Shown: positions 8,029 through 17,882, counted from the first letter of the stretch. The stretch is DNA of 47,187 nt from an uncultured Bacteroidia bacterium (GCA_902778105.1 CACYWN010000016.1:1-47187), one strand, 5' to 3'. A program made the numbers and translations. Notes: generated from the sequence alone by a model not told the origin.

Positions 8029-10640
8029 GTCGCCAATTCGACGAGTTTGTCAAGGGCGGCCTTCAGGTTCGTGGTGTCGCGGCCGCCGGCCGTCGCGAGG
8101 CCGGGCTGTCCGCCGCCGCCGCCCTGGATGAGCTTGGCAGCCTCGCGGATGTCCTTGCCGGCGTTCTTGCCCCCCGCAACAAGGTCGTTGGAATACATCA
8201 GGACGAGGTTCGGCTTGCCGCCGAACTCGAAAGCGCCGCATACCGCCAGGTTCTCGGCCTTCTTCTGGAGAAGGAGGCCGATGTTCCGGGCCATGGCCGG
8301 ATCGACGGACATGTCGAAGCGGGCCACGCGGATGCCGTTCACTTCCTGGGCGTTCGCGCTCACGCGATCGGCCAGCTGGGCGGCCTTCTCGTTCGCGGCG
8401 GCCTCCAGCTGCTTGCGGGCTTCGGCATTCTCTTCCACGAGGCGCTGGATGGCGCCGGCGAGGTCGGGCACGTTGTTGAAGAAACCGCGGGCGGTCTTGA
8501 GCGTGGCTTCCATCGCGTGGACGTAGTTCTCGGCCGCTTCGCCCGTGAGGGCCTCGATCCGGCGGACACCGGCGGCGATGGCGCTCTCGGAGACGATCTT
8601 CAGCAGGCCGATGTTGCCGGTCGCGGAGGTGTGCGTACCGCCGCAGAGTTCCACGGAGTCGCCGAAGCGGACCACGCGGACCACGTCGCCGTACTTTTCG
8701 CCGAACAGGGCCATCGCGCCCATGGACTTGGCTTCGTCCATCGTCGCGTCACGCTTTTCCCAGAGCGGGAAGTTGCTGCGGATGAGGGCGTTGACCTTCC
8801 TTTCAGTGGCGAGGAGCTCCTCGTCGGTCATCTTGGCGAAGTGGGAGAAGTCGAAGCGGAAGTAGTCCGGGCCCACGAAGGAACCCTTCTGCTCCACATG
8901 GGTGCCCAGCACCTCGCGCAGGGCTTCGTGGAGAAGGTGCGTCGCGGAGTGGTTCGCGGCGATTTTCGCACGGCGGGCGGCATCGACGTGCAGGTCGAAG
9001 GACTCGGTCCCGTCGGCGGGCAGGCGCTCGGCGAGGTGGATGGTGAGGTTGTTCTCCTTGACGGTGTTCAGGATGGCGATCTTCTCGCCGGAGGCGCTGA
9101 CGATGCAGCCGGTGTCGCCCACCTGGCCGCCCATTTCGGCGTAGAAGGGGGTCTTGTCGAAGACGAGCTGGTAGAGCTCCTTGTTCTTCTGCTTGACCGT
9201 GCGCTGCTTCAGGAGCGTGGCGCCCTCATAGTCCAGCAGGTCATAGCCCAGGAATTCCACCTCGTCGCCGGAAGCGAATTCCACCCAGTCGCCGAACTCG
9301 TTGGCGGTCGCGTTGCGGGCGCGTTCCTTCTGCTTGCCCAGCTCCACCTGGAAGCCGTCGAGGTCCACGGTATAGCCCTTCTCGGTGGCAATGAGTTCGG
9401 TCAGGTCGATCGGGAAACCGTAGGTGTCGTAGAGGACGAAGGCGTCCACGCCGGAGATGACCTTGGTGGCGGCGCTGCGGTCCATGGTGTCCTCCAACAG
9501 GCGGATGCCGCGGTCCAGCGTGCGCAGGAAGGCATTCTCTTCCTCGCGGATCACGCTTTCAACCAGCTTCTGCTGGGCCTTCAGTTCCGGATAGGCCTCG
9601 CCCATGTCTTCCACCAGCTGCGGGACCAGGCGGGTCAGGAACGGCTCGGTGAAGCCGAGGAAGGTGTAGCCGTAACGGACGGCGCGGCGGAGGATCCGGC
9701 GGATCACGTAACCGGCCTTCACGTTGGACGGGAGCTGTCCGTCGGCGATGGAGAAGGCGATGGCACGGATGTGGTCGGCGCAGACGCGCATGGCCACTTC
9801 CACCTTTTCATTCTCATGGTACTTGTGTCCGGAGAGTTCCTCCAGCTTGCCGATGAGGCCGCTGAACACGTCCGTCTCGTAGTTGGACGTCTTGCCCTGC
9901 AGGACCATGCACAGACGCTCGAAGCCCATGCCGGTGTCAATGTTCTTGGCGGGCAGCGACTCCAGATGGCCGTCGGCCTTGCGGTTGTACTGCATGAACA
10001 CGAGGTTCCAGATCTCGATGACCTCGTCGTTGTCCGTGTTCACGAGTTCCCGCCCGGGAACTTTCGCGATTTCCTCGTCGGAGCGCAGGTCGATATGGAT
10101 TTCCGAGCAGGGGCCGCAGGGACCCGTGTCGCCCATCTCCCAGAAATTGTCATGCTTGTTGCCGAGGAGGACATGGTCTGCCGGCATGTGCTTCAGCCAG
10201 GCGGCCTGCGCCTCGGTGTCCAGGGTGGTGCCGTCCTCGGCCGCGCCCTCGAAGACCGTCGCGTAGAGCTTGGTCTTGTCGATCTTGTACACCTCGGTGA
10301 GGAGCTCCCAGGCCCAGTCGATGGCCTCGGTCTTGAAATAGTCCCCGAAGCTCCAGTTGCCGAGCATCTCGAACATCGTGTGGTGGCGGCCGTCGTGGCC
10401 CACCGCCTCCAGGTCATTGTGCTTTCCGCTCACGCGGAGGCACTTCTGGCTGTCCGTGGCCCGGGGGAACTTGGGTTGGGTATTGCCCAGGAAAATATCC
10501 TTGAACTGGTTCATTCCCGCGTTCGTGAACATCAGGGTGGGGTCGTTCTTGATCACCATGGGGGCGCTGGGAACGATGGTGTGTCCCTTGGAAGCGAAGA
10601 ATTCCAGGTACTTCTGTCGAATCTCTTTTGCAGTCATCAT
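8022..10640 (-). CDS. alaS: Alanyl-tRNA synthetase
   Basis: 872 residues, the normal length. Charges tRNA-Ala in the cytosol. The class II catalytic domain begins [19 protein letters not shown]; the editing domain carries the zinc-binding [11 protein letters not shown] and [10 protein letters not shown] motifs; the C-terminal part ends in the [14 protein letters not shown] oligomerisation/C-Ala region. The open frame runs further upstream to 11084 across the MATE gene, but homology begins at the ATG pair at 10635-10640, 22 bases after a good -7 box, so I start at 10640 (MM; the second Met may be the true start). A family A repeat with a tandem tail begins at its stop codon. Confidence 0.96.
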   Translation of the reverse strand: MMTAKEIRQKYLEFFASKGHTIVPSAPMVIKNDPTLMFTNAGMNQFKDIFLGNTQPKFPRATDSQKCLRVSGKHNDLEAVGHDGRHHTMFEMLGNWSFGDYFKTEAIDWAWELLTEVYKIDKTKLYATVFEGAAEDGTTLDTEAQAAWLKHMPADHVLLGNKHDNFWEMGDTGPCGPCSEIHIDLRSDEEIAKVPGRELVNTDNDEVIEIWNLVFMQYNRKADGHLESLPAKNIDTGMGFERLCMVLQGKTSNYETDVFSGLIGKLEELSGHKYHENEKVEVAMRVCADHIRAIAFSIADGQLPSNVKAGYVIRRILRRAVRYGYTFLGFTEPFLTRLVPQLVEDMGEAYPELKAQQKLVESVIREEENAFLRTLDRGIRLLEDTMDRSAATKVISGVDAFVLYDTYGFPIDLTELIATEKGYTVDLDGFQVELGKQKERARNATANEFGDWVEFASGDEVEFLGYDLLDYEGATLLKQRTVKQKNKELYQLVFDKTPFYAEMGGQVGDTGCIVSASGEKIAILNTVKENNLTIHLAERLPADGTESFDLHVDAARRAKIAANHSATHLLHEALREVLGTHVEQKGSFVGPDYFRFDFSHFAKMTDEELLATERKVNALIRSNFPLWEKRDATMDEAKSMGAMALFGEKYGDVVRVVRFGDSVELCGGTHTSATGNIGLLKIVSESAIAAGVRRIEALTGEAAENYVHAMEATLKTARGFFNNVPDLAGAIQRLVEENAEARKQLEAAANEKAAQLADRVSANAQEVNGIRVARFDMSVDPAMARNIGLLLQKKAENLAVCGAFEFGGKPNLVLMYSNDLVAGGKNAGKDIREAAKLIQGGGGGQPGLATAGGRDTTNLKAALDKLVELATA

Positions 10641-10661
10641 AATCACACTTATAATATCCTG

Positions 10662-10669
10662 CAAATATA
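10662..10669 (-). promoter_or_regulatory. -7 box for alaS
   Basis: TATATTTG on the minus strand fits TAnnTTTG, 21 bases from the alaS start, in the AT-rich gap between alaS and the MATE gene. It supports the short alaS start. Confidence 0.7.
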
Positions 10670-10687
10670 CGGATTTTATATGGAATT

Positions 10688-12142
10688 TCAAGCATTTGGA
10701 ATGGCCTTCCGCCACCGGAGGGTCAGGTAGAGGGCACGGACGGCAAGATGGGTGAAATAGGCGCCCATCAGGATGTGGATGGCGAGCGTCTCGGGAACGG
10801 CTCCGAGGAGGGCTTTTGCCAGGCTGATGCCCGCGAACCAGACCCCGAAAAAGCCCACGACACACCAGGCGGTGGAGTTCCGCAGGTCCTTTGAGGCGGT
10901 GGCTCCGGTGAAGATGCCGTCCCAGGTGAAGGCCGGGCAGCCGATGACGGGCATCAGCAGCAGCCAGGGAATGAATTCCCGTCCCGCTTCCACGACGTCC
11001 GGGTCCGAAGTCATGAGCTTCAGCAGGGGCACGCCGCCCACCCCGTACACCAGGAAAAACACGCCCGTCACACCCAGGCTCCAAAGGAAGGTCTGACGGA
11101 TGGTGGACATCACCCCTTCATGGGATCCTTCTCCGATGAAACGCCCCGTCAGCGCCTCCCCGGCATAGGCAAACCCATCGGTGAAGTAGCTGAAAATCAT
11201 CAGTAATTTCATCAGGATCGCCCCCACGGCCAGCATCATGTCGCCATACCGGGCCGATATCATCGTGAACCCGATGTACACGGCGATCATGCACATGGAC
11301 CGGAGGAACAGGTCGCGGTTCAGCACGAAGAATGCCCGCCAGCCTTTTCTGTCGAGATCCCTTCGTCGGTCTTCGACCTCCTCGGGATGACAGTCTGTCA
11401 TTCCGGCGTTCCCTTCTGTCATTCCGAGCGAAGCGAAGGAATCTCCCGCCTCCCGGAAAATCCGTCCATACCGCCGCCGGACGGCGATGGCTGCATAGGT
11501 GAATCCCGTCCACTGGGCGATGAGCGTGCCGTAGGCGACACCGGCAAAGCCCAAGGCCGGGAGGCCGGCATAGCCGAAGGCCAGCCCCACGGACAGGAGG
11601 ATGTTCGTGAAATTGACGATCAGGTCGCAGGCCATGGGCCGGACCGTATCCTGCATGCCGATGAACCAGCCCTTGAAAGCGAACAGCGAGAGGGTGGCGG
11701 GCGCCGCCCAGATGCGGATGTAAAAGTATTGGGTAGCAAGGGTCTGCACCTCCGGAGAACAGTCTACCAGCAGGAATGCGACCTGCACGACCACCCATTG
11801 CAGCGCCACCAGCGCCAGGCCAGACCCGAAGGCGATTCCCAGTGCCCGTTTCAGCGTCACGGCGATCTCGCGGACCGCTTCGGGAATCCCGCTCCGCCAT
11901 CTTCCGTAGGCCTGAGCCGTCAGGCCGCCCGTGCCACCCCGCAGGAATCCGAAATTCCAGTAGAGCATGTCGAAGAGCATCGTGCCGATGGAGATGCCGC
12001 CGATGAGGGTGGCGGCGGGGATGGCGCCCGAAGCGCCCAGGTGGCCGGCCACGGCGATGTCCACCATGCCCACGAGGGGGACGGTGATGTTCGCGAAAAT
12101 GCTCGGGACGGCGAGCTTCAGGATGTTCCGGTGGAGGTTCAT
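10688..12142 (-). CDS. MATE-family efflux transporter (DinF-like)
   Basis: 484 residues with about twelve hydrophobic segments, an inner-membrane drug/cation antiporter by family. The start [19 protein letters not shown] and the motif [13 protein letters not shown] are typical of the DinF branch. Residues about 232-265, in the cytoplasmic loop between the two six-helix halves, are foreign to the family and are encoded by a head-to-head pair of family A repeats (11354-11445). The frame is kept, so the transporter may still work with a longer loop. The start codon overlaps the rsgA stop (ATGA), so the two genes are translationally coupled. The substrate cannot be told. Confidence 0.9.
   Translation of the reverse strand: MNLHRNILKLAVPSIFANITVPLVGMVDIAVAGHLGASGAIPAATLIGGISIGTMLFDMLYWNFGFLRGGTGGLTAQAYGRWRSGIPEAVREIAVTLKRALGIAFGSGLALVALQWVVVQVAFLLVDCSPEVQTLATQYFYIRIWAAPATLSLFAFKGWFIGMQDTVRPMACDLIVNFTNILLSVGLAFGYAGLPALGFAGVAYGTLIAQWTGFTYAAIAVRRRYGRIFREAGDSFASLGMTEGNAGMTDCHPEEVEDRRRDLDRKGWRAFFVLNRDLFLRSMCMIAVYIGFTMISARYGDMMLAVGAILMKLLMIFSYFTDGFAYAGEALTGRFIGEGSHEGVMSTIRQTFLWSLGVTGVFFLVYGVGGVPLLKLMTSDPDVVEAGREFIPWLLLMPVIGCPAFTWDGIFTGATASKDLRNSTAWCVVGFFGVWFAGISLAKALLGAVPETLAIHILMGAYFTHLAVRALYLTLRWRKAIPNA
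11354..11445. repeat. Family A inverted repeat pair inside the MATE gene
   Basis: Copy one, 11354-11392 (minus orientation), has stem ATCCC/GGGAT and an inner GGTC/GACC stem. Copy two, 11417-11445 (plus orientation), has stem ATTCC/GGAAT. A partial copy starting TGTCATTCCGG lies between them at 11396-11406. The arrangement matches the pair at 3745-3858. On the minus strand it is read in frame as about 34 residues of polar loop. Confidence 0.85.
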
Positions 12143-13071
12143 CGGAATTTCTGGTCTTCCTCGAGCATGCCGAGATAGGAATTGTAGCGCTGAGCGGAGA
12201 TGGTCCCCGCGTCCACGGCGGCTTTTACGGCGCAGCCGGGTTCGTGCGTATGGGTGCAGGGCGTGAACCGGCAGCCTTCGGAAGCGCGGAGCATTTCGGG
12301 AAAGTATTTCCCGATCTCCTCTTTCTCGAGGTCTACGAGTCCGAAGCCACGGAGCCCCGGTGAGTCAATGACATAGCCACCGCTTGCCAAAGGGTACATT
12401 TCGTAAAGGGAAGTGGTATGCTTCCCCTGCAGGTGGGCCGTGGAGATCTGCCCGATCTTGGGGTCCAGCGCCGGATCCAGCGCCTTGATGAGGGAAGACT
12501 TTCCTACGCCCGATTCCCCAGAGAACAGGTTGACCTTTCCCCGGCAGGATTCCCGCAGGGTGTCAATGCCTTCTCCCGTGATGACCGAGGTGTCGATGAC
12601 CGGATATCCGGCACCCTCGTAGATGGCGTGGAAGGCGTCGATTCCGTCTTGTGCTATGTTTTGGTACAAGTCTTTTTTCGACAGGACGATGGTGGCGGGG
12701 ATCCCGTACACCCCGCAGGTGACGAGGATGCGGTCCAGGAAGGGCAGTTTGATTTCCGGGAAATACAGCGACACGACCAGGTAAGCCCTGTCCACGTTGG
12801 CCGCGATGATGTGGGCCTGCCGGGACAGGTTCGTGGAGCGGCGGATGACGTAATTCTCCCGCGGCAGCACTTCCGTGATCACGGCGGTGGCCTCTCCCTC
12901 CGTCCATTCGTACCGCACCCGGTCACCTACGGCGACCGGATTGGTAATCTGGCTGGCTTTCAGACGGATACGCCCCCGGAGAACGGCCGGGAACAGCCGC
13001 CACTCCGGCAAGGCGGAGAGTTCGTAGTGACTTCCCGCGTTTTTGACAACCGTCGCTTCTCCCCGTGTCAT
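12139..13071 (-). CDS. rsgA: Ribosome small-subunit-dependent GTPase RsgA
   Basis: 310 residues, a circularly permuted GTPase that helps late 30S maturation. The N-terminal OB fold is followed by LSKKDL (G4), then GESGVGKSSL (P-loop, G1) and DSPGLRGFG (G3), and the C-terminal zinc finger Cys/His residues in CRFTPCTHTHEPGC. The open frame extends upstream to 13242, but the homologous start MTRGEATVVK at 13071 lies just after a -7 box, so I use that. Its stop overlaps the MATE start by the ATGA pattern. Confidence 0.95.
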   Translation of the reverse strand: MTRGEATVVKNAGSHYELSALPEWRLFPAVLRGRIRLKASQITNPVAVGDRVRYEWTEGEATAVITEVLPRENYVIRRSTNLSRQAHIIAANVDRAYLVVSLYFPEIKLPFLDRILVTCGVYGIPATIVLSKKDLYQNIAQDGIDAFHAIYEGAGYPVIDTSVITGEGIDTLRESCRGKVNLFSGESGVGKSSLIKALDPALDPKIGQISTAHLQGKHTTSLYEMYPLASGGYVIDSPGLRGFGLVDLEKEEIGKYFPEMLRASEGCRFTPCTHTHEPGCAVKAAVDAGTISAQRYNSYLGMLEEDQKFR

Positions 13072-13100
13072 TCGTCGTGCTTTTTGAACAGTTCGTACCG

Positions 13101-13108
13101 CAAAGATA
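13101..13108 (-). promoter_or_regulatory. -7 box for rsgA
   Basis: TATCTTTG on the minus strand, 29 bases before the rsgA ATG. It is divergent from the malQ promoter just to its right. Confidence 0.65.
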
Positions 13109-13140
13109 AGGGTTTGTTTTGAAACTCCGTCCCGATTCCG

Positions 13141-13148
13141 TAATTTTG
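13141..13148 (+). promoter_or_regulatory. -7 box for malQ
   Basis: TAATTTTG fits TAnnTTTG and lies 32 bases before the malQ ATG. TTTG motifs occur about 20-25 bases upstream (13113-13121), as expected for a -33 box. Confidence 0.6.
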
Positions 13149-13180
13149 CTTCAACACGAAACGATAACCGATTTGACATT

Positions 13181-15607
13181 ATGAATATCCGAATTACGAT
13201 CCAATACCATACCGAGTGGGGCGAGAGCCTGGTGCTCCGCATCGGCAGGCGGCGTTTTCAGATGACCCCGGACTTTGCCGGCATGTGGCATGTGGTGCTG
13301 ACGGGCCGGAACCTTCGGGACGGAGACCGCTATGCGTTCGAGGTGGAACGGGATGGGAAGACGGTCCGTCGTGAATGGCGCGACCACCTGTACACCGCTC
13401 CTGCGAATGCGGCCTCCTTGATCCTTCGGGAGCGCTGGATTTCCCGTCCGGCCGATTCCGCGTTCTATTCCGCCGCGTTCAGCGATGTCATTCTCCGCCG
13501 TCCCGACGGTGCTTCTTTCCGCCATCCCAGGGCGGAGGCTCCCGGGAAGGGGAACGTCTCGTTCCGGGTGGCCGCCCCCCAGGTACGCACCGGGGAATCG
13601 CTGGCCCTCTCGGGCAGCGGCCCGCTCGGCGACTGGAAGGTGTTCCATCTGATGGACGACGGCGCCTTCCCGTATTGGCGCATGTCGCTGGATGTCCATG
13701 AACCCTTCGAATTCAAGTTCGTCATCGTGGACACGGAGACCCGCCGTCCCCTGCTGTGGGAAGAGGGGCCGAACCATTTCTTCGGGGAAGTCCCGGCTGC
13801 GGGAACGCATCTGTCTGTCGCCGATCTCGTTCCGGAGTTCCGGAGCATTCCCTGGAGGGGCGCCGGTGTCGCCGTCCCGGTCTTCGCCCTCCGGACGGAG
13901 GACAGTTTCGGGGTGGGAGAGTTCCACGATATCAAGAAACTGGTGGACTGGGCCGTCGCGACCGGGCAGCACATCATCCAGCTCCTGCCCATCAATGACA
14001 CTACGATGACCCATACCTGGCAGGATTCCTATCCTTACAACGCCGTCAGTTCCTTCGCCCTTCATCCGCAGTTCCTGCACCTGCCGGACGCCGGTGTCCG
14101 GAAAGATGCGAAATACAAGGCCCTCAAGGCTGAGCTGGAGGCCCTTCCCCAGATTGATTACGAGAAGGTCAACCAGTCGAAACTGGCGCTGCTCCGGAAA
14201 GCCTATGCGAAAAGCGGTGCGGAGGTGATGCAGACACCGGCCTACCACGATTTCGTAGCGGCCAATGTCGAATGGCTGATGCCCTACGCCGTCTTCTCGG
14301 TCCTCCGGGACCAGAAGGGTTCCTGCGATTTCTCTACGTGGGGCGAATTCGCCACATATGATCCACGCCGGGTCGATGCCTTCGCTGCCGCCCATGTGGA
14401 TGAGGTGAACTTCTATTGCTATGTCCAGTTCCTCCTGGACCGGCAGCTTCACGAAGCCGTTTCCTATGCGCATGCGAAGGGGGTGGCCCTGAAGGGCGAC
14501 CTGCCCATCGGTGTCAGCCGCCTCAGCGCGGATGCCTGGCAGCACCCGGAGCTCTTCCATATGGACAGCCAGGCCGGTGCCCCGCCGGATGCCTTTGCCG
14601 CCGACGGACAGAACTGGGGCTTCCCGACCTACAACTGGGAAAAGATGGCGGAAGACGGCTATGCCTGGTGGAAGGCCAGGATGCGCAAGATGGCGGAGTA
14701 TTTCGACGCCTTCCGCATCGACCACATCCTTGGCTTCTTCCGGATCTGGGAGATCCCCGTCCCGTACAAGAGCGGCCTGATGGGGCATTTCAATCCGGCC
14801 TTGCCGTACAGCGGGGAGGAACTCAGGAACAAGGGGTTCAATCCGGTGGTGACCGGCGATACCAACGTTCTCTTCGTGGAGGATCCGCGTCTGAAGGACT
14901 GCTGGCATCCGCGGATTTCCGCCCAGTACACCGATGCCTATGCCCAGCTTCCGGTTTGGCTGAAGGACCGCTACAACGAGCTGTACAACGATTTCTTCTA
15001 CCGCCGTCACAACCAGTTCTGGAAGGAGTCGGCCTACCGGAAACTCCCGGCCCTGGTCCGCTCCACGGGCATGCTCTGCTGCGGCGAGGACCTCGGGATG
15101 ATTCCGGACAGCGTCCCCGAGACGATGGCCGACCTCAACATCCTGAGTCTCGAGATCCAGCGGATGCCCAAGGATCCCCGGGACAAGTTCGCCGATCCGG
15201 CCGGCTATCCGTACAACTGCGTCTGTGCTACCGGAACCCACGACACGGCACCGCTGCGCGCCTGGTGGGAGGAAGACCGCGCCCTTACGCAGGAGTATTA
15301 CAACACGATGCTCCATTGCGGCGGGGATGCACCGGCCTTCTGCGAGCCCTGGATCGCCGACCTGGTGATCGGCGCTCACCTGAAATCGCCGGCGATGCTC
15401 GTCATCCTGCCCCTGCAGGACTGGCTGGCCACCGACGGGGAAGTCCGCTATCCGGGCAATCCGGCCGACGAGCGCATCAACGTTCCCGCCATTCCGCGTT
15501 ACTACTGGCGCTATCGGATGCACTGCACCCTTGAATCCCTGATCGCCAACGATGCCCTGAACGCGCACATCAAGGGCATGGTGGATGCTTCTGGAAGGAA
15601 CAGATAA
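13181..15607 (+). CDS. malQ: 4-alpha-glucanotransferase (amylomaltase), GH77 with N-terminal starch-binding modules
   Basis: 808 residues. Transfers alpha-1,4-glucan chains between malto-oligosaccharides, in the cytosol (no signal peptide). Residues 1-110 and about 118-210 look like two CBM20-type starch-binding modules (FQMTPDFAGMWHVVL; LSGSGPLGDWKVF). The GH77 barrel starts near 225 (FGVGEFHDIKKLVDWA). Likely catalytic residues are the Asp in FRIDHILGFFRIWE (about 514), the Glu in CCGEDLGM (about 635) and the Asp in TGTHDTAPLRAWW (about 687). The family has this plant DPE2-like form in Bacteroidetes. The stop overlaps the next start (TAATG), so expression of the next gene is coupled. Confidence 0.93.
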   Translation: MNIRITIQYHTEWGESLVLRIGRRRFQMTPDFAGMWHVVLTGRNLRDGDRYAFEVERDGKTVRREWRDHLYTAPANAASLILRERWISRPADSAFYSAAFSDVILRRPDGASFRHPRAEAPGKGNVSFRVAAPQVRTGESLALSGSGPLGDWKVFHLMDDGAFPYWRMSLDVHEPFEFKFVIVDTETRRPLLWEEGPNHFFGEVPAAGTHLSVADLVPEFRSIPWRGAGVAVPVFALRTEDSFGVGEFHDIKKLVDWAVATGQHIIQLLPINDTTMTHTWQDSYPYNAVSSFALHPQFLHLPDAGVRKDAKYKALKAELEALPQIDYEKVNQSKLALLRKAYAKSGAEVMQTPAYHDFVAANVEWLMPYAVFSVLRDQKGSCDFSTWGEFATYDPRRVDAFAAAHVDEVNFYCYVQFLLDRQLHEAVSYAHAKGVALKGDLPIGVSRLSADAWQHPELFHMDSQAGAPPDAFAADGQNWGFPTYNWEKMAEDGYAWWKARMRKMAEYFDAFRIDHILGFFRIWEIPVPYKSGLMGHFNPALPYSGEELRNKGFNPVVTGDTNVLFVEDPRLKDCWHPRISAQYTDAYAQLPVWLKDRYNELYNDFFYRRHNQFWKESAYRKLPALVRSTGMLCCGEDLGMIPDSVPETMADLNILSLEIQRMPKDPRDKFADPAGYPYNCVCATGTHDTAPLRAWWEEDRALTQEYYNTMLHCGGDAPAFCEPWIADLVIGAHLKSPAMLVILPLQDWLATDGEVRYPGNPADERINVPAIPRYYWRYRMHCTLESLIANDALNAHIKGMVDASGRNR

Positions 15608-15951
15608 TGAAAGACAACGACTGGAAATCCCGCCTGGGCGTGGTCTATTCCACGAATCCCGACTTTCAATATGAGACGGCCGGCACGGAGGAAGCCCAGA
15701 CGCTTCCCCCTGAAAAACAGCGGCTTATCGTTGCCATCGACCGGCGGAACCGCGGGGGAAAACAGGTGACGCTCGTGACCGGATTCGCAGGGACCCAGGA
15801 CGACCTGAAAGAACTCGGGAAGACCCTCAAGACCCGGTGCGGCGTGGGCGGAACGGCCAAGGACGGAGAGATTACCATCCAGGGGGATTTCCGGGACAAG
15901 GTGGTCGCCCTGCTCCGGGAAATGGGGTATAACGCCAAACGGGGGAACTGA
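15607..15951 (+). CDS. SUI1/eIF1-like translation initiation factor family protein
   Basis: 114 residues, similar to bacterial YciH. The SUI1 core is seen as RLIVAIDRRNRGGKQVTLVTGF, then LGKTLKTRCGVGGTAKDGEITIQGD, where the basic loop and GVGGT..(D/N)GEI.IQGD are the family signature. The N-terminal 35 residues are a variable tail. The role in bacteria is poorly known; ribosome P-site binding is inferred from the eukaryotic relatives. It overlaps malQ upstream by one base and DUF4271 downstream by one base, so the three are coupled. Confidence 0.9.
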   Translation: MKDNDWKSRLGVVYSTNPDFQYETAGTEEAQTLPPEKQRLIVAIDRRNRGGKQVTLVTGFAGTQDDLKELGKTLKTRCGVGGTAKDGEITIQGDFRDKVVALLREMGYNAKRGN

Positions 15952-16652
15952 TGCTGCAGGACGTGTTCAAATCGGGCCGGTTGCTGTTGCCGGACACTCC
16001 TCCGGATGCTCCGGCACCGGTGGAGGAGGTGCCCTTGACGGGAACCCTCCTGGTGGTGGCATCCATCCTGCTGTTCCTCCTGATCCTGCGCAGTTTCCTG
16101 ACCGTCCTGCCTTATCTGCGGGACACGGTGCTCCGTGCCCGCGGCAGCGCCGCCCTGGAGAACAGCGTCAAGGTGAGCCGCGACCGGAACCTGGTGGCCG
16201 CCGTTTTCCTGCTTCCAGCGGTGCTGCTCATCTTCCGCTATCGGCTTTACGACCCCGCCTTCCTGCAGGGACTGGGACCCGACCTCCGCCTGGGGGTCAT
16301 CGCCGGCGTCTTTTTCGGCTACCTGCTCCTCCGCTTCCTGCTGTCGCGGTGGGCAAGGCCCCGGCGCCGCTATGACGATTACCAGATGGCGTACCGGGCG
16401 GGATATACCTTCTTCATCCTGCTGATGATGCTCTTGCTCGCGACGGTGGGCATCCTGTACCTTGCCGGGGTCGACGACCTCGTTATCAGCCGGTTCCTTC
16501 TGGTCGAAACCGGTATCGTCTATTTGATCTACGTGCTGCGCCGCGGACAAATTTTGTCGGTATCTTGCAATCCTTTGACAACTTTTTTGTACCTTTGCGG
16601 CCTTGAATTGCTGCCGACCGGCCTGCTGGTCGCTTCGGCCGTGATCCTTTAG
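15951..16652 (+). CDS. DUF4271 membrane protein
   Basis: 233 residues with about six hydrophobic segments (near 28-50, 80-97, 110-130, 155-175, 180-200 and 210-232). Matches the Bacteroidetes-specific DUF4271 family by build and by its place immediately before hemD. The function is unknown. The last 100 bases carry an internal promoter for hemD. The basic motif RWARPRRRYDDYQMAYRAG lies in a cytoplasmic loop. Confidence 0.8.
   Translation: MLQDVFKSGRLLLPDTPPDAPAPVEEVPLTGTLLVVASILLFLLILRSFLTVLPYLRDTVLRARGSAALENSVKVSRDRNLVAAVFLLPAVLLIFRYRLYDPAFLQGLGPDLRLGVIAGVFFGYLLLRFLLSRWARPRRRYDDYQMAYRAGYTFFILLMMLLLATVGILYLAGVDDLVISRFLLVETGIVYLIYVLRRGQILSVSCNPLTTFLYLCGLELLPTGLLVASAVIL
16590..16597 (+). promoter_or_regulatory. 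-7 box inside the DUF4271 gene, for hemD
   Basis: TACCTTTG matches TAnnTTTG and lies 71 bases before the hemD start within a locally T-rich stretch. It would allow hemD-rnpA-yidD to be transcribed apart from malQ. Confidence 0.55.
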
Positions 16653-16668
16653 GTTAGTAGTATAGTAT

Positions 16669-17412
16669 ATGCCAGTCAAGAACATCCTGATTTCCCAGAA
16701 CACGCCCCGTGTTCTCACGCCCTATCAGGCGGTTTCGGAGAAGTATGGCGTTGAATTCGATTTCCGCCCCTTCTTCCTGATCGAACCGCTGACATCCCGG
16801 GAATTCCGTGCCCAGCGGATCAACATCCTTGATTACACCGCCATCGTATTCTCTTCCCGCCATGCCATCGATGCATTCTTCTCCCTGGCGGAGGAACTGC
16901 GGTGCAAGATTCCCGAGACGATGAAGTATTTCTGCACGACCGAGGTCGTCGCGATGTATCTCCAGAAGCACATCGTCTACCGCAAGCGCAAGATTTTCTA
17001 CGGTACCGGTACGCCGGACAGCGTCATCGCGCTCGTCGGTCCCAAGCACAAGGGTGAGAAGTTCCTGATCACCACGTCGGATTCCTCCAACAACGAGGCC
17101 CTTACCCGGCTTTTCGATGCGCAGAAGCTGAATTACACGACGGGTGTTTTCGTCAAATCCGTCCCCCAGGACCTCTCCGGCGTGGACCTGCACGCCTATG
17201 ACATGATTGTCCTGTACAATCCTTCCGATGTCAAGTCCCTCTACGAGAACTTCCCCGCGTTCGAGCAGGGCGACATCAAGTTCGTCTCCTACGGCCGTTC
17301 CATCGTGAAGGCGATGGAGGAGGCCGGTCTCACGATCGAAGTCAAGGCACCGTCCCCCGAGGTCCCGTCCGTGGCCCGCGCCATCGAACTGTATCTCGAA
17401 AACCAGCAGTAG
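16669..17412 (+). CDS. hemD: Uroporphyrinogen-III synthase family protein
   Basis: 247 residues. Bacteroidetes-type HemD, which closes and rearranges hydroxymethylbilane to uroporphyrinogen III. The two-lobed HemD fold is suggested by the repeats ILISQNTPRVLTPYQAVSEKYGVEFDFRPFFLI and FLITTSDSSNNEALTRLFDAQKLNYTTGVFVKSVP, with the late motif KFVSYGRSIVKAMEEAGL. HemD sequences are weakly conserved, so the call leans on the order DUF4271-hemD-rnpA. No other heme gene is seen in the window. Confidence 0.85.
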   Translation: MPVKNILISQNTPRVLTPYQAVSEKYGVEFDFRPFFLIEPLTSREFRAQRINILDYTAIVFSSRHAIDAFFSLAEELRCKIPETMKYFCTTEVVAMYLQKHIVYRKRKIFYGTGTPDSVIALVGPKHKGEKFLITTSDSSNNEALTRLFDAQKLNYTTGVFVKSVPQDLSGVDLHAYDMIVLYNPSDVKSLYENFPAFEQGDIKFVSYGRSIVKAMEEAGLTIEVKAPSPEVPSVARAIELYLENQQ

Positions 17413-17414
17413 CC

Positions 17415-17801
17415 GTGGCCCCGGCCACCCTTCCCAAGTCCGAGCGCCTGTGCGGGAAAAAACCCGTCGCAGCGCTCATGGATCGTGGCAGAGGGGGCGT
17501 TTCGGGCTGTCTCCGCTACCGTTTCCTGCGACGGGAAGGCATCGAGGCCGATGCTCCCGCGCGCATCCTTGTCTCCGTTCCCAAGCGCAATTTCAAGCGT
17601 GCCGTCAAACGCAACCTCCTGAAGCGCCGCATCCGGGAATCCTACCGCCTCCAGAAGGAACTTCTTCCCGCCGGGGTCGACATCATGTTCGTGTACCTGC
17701 CCCGCGAGGTCCTTCCTTCCGCCGAAATTTATGCCGCGATGACCGCCGTCCTCTCAGCCATTGCCTCTGCCTGTGGCAGACAACTGCTTGATAGTCAATG
17801 A
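17415..17801 (+). CDS. rnpA: Ribonuclease P protein component
   Basis: 128 residues. Protein subunit of RNase P, which trims tRNA 5' ends. The RNR motif is clear in KRAVKRNLLKRRIRESYR (about 56-73), with the central cleft SVPKRNFK just before. The start is a GTG at 17415, two bases after hemD, since no ATG fits. The order hemD-rnpA-yidD is usual in this phylum. Confidence 0.93.
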   Translation: MAPATLPKSERLCGKKPVAALMDRGRGGVSGCLRYRFLRREGIEADAPARILVSVPKRNFKRAVKRNLLKRRIRESYRLQKELLPAGVDIMFVYLPREVLPSAEIYAAMTAVLSAIASACGRQLLDSQ

Positions 17802-17808
17802 TTCAAGG

Positions 17809-17843
17809 GGTGGTGCCCTGTGACGGGATGCACAGGGCTTACC
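17809..17843 (+). other. Hairpin between rnpA and yidD
   Basis: GCCCTGTG (17815-17822) pairs perfectly with CACAGGGC (17831-17838), and GGT/ACC extends the stem past a small internal loop. No T-run follows, so it is not a classic terminator. It may stabilise or process the rnpA-yidD transcript. Confidence 0.55.
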
Positions 17844-17882
17844 TATTAAGTAACTGACAACGTGTAATTTAAGTGCCACGGT

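Noticed and set aside
10641-11084. Upstream extension of alaS
   Set aside because: The frame is open but lies within the MATE gene, has no AlaRS homology, and a promoter sits between it and the true start.
13072-13242. N-terminal extension of RsgA
   Set aside because: Overlaps the malQ start on the other strand, crosses two promoter boxes and has no similarity to the family.
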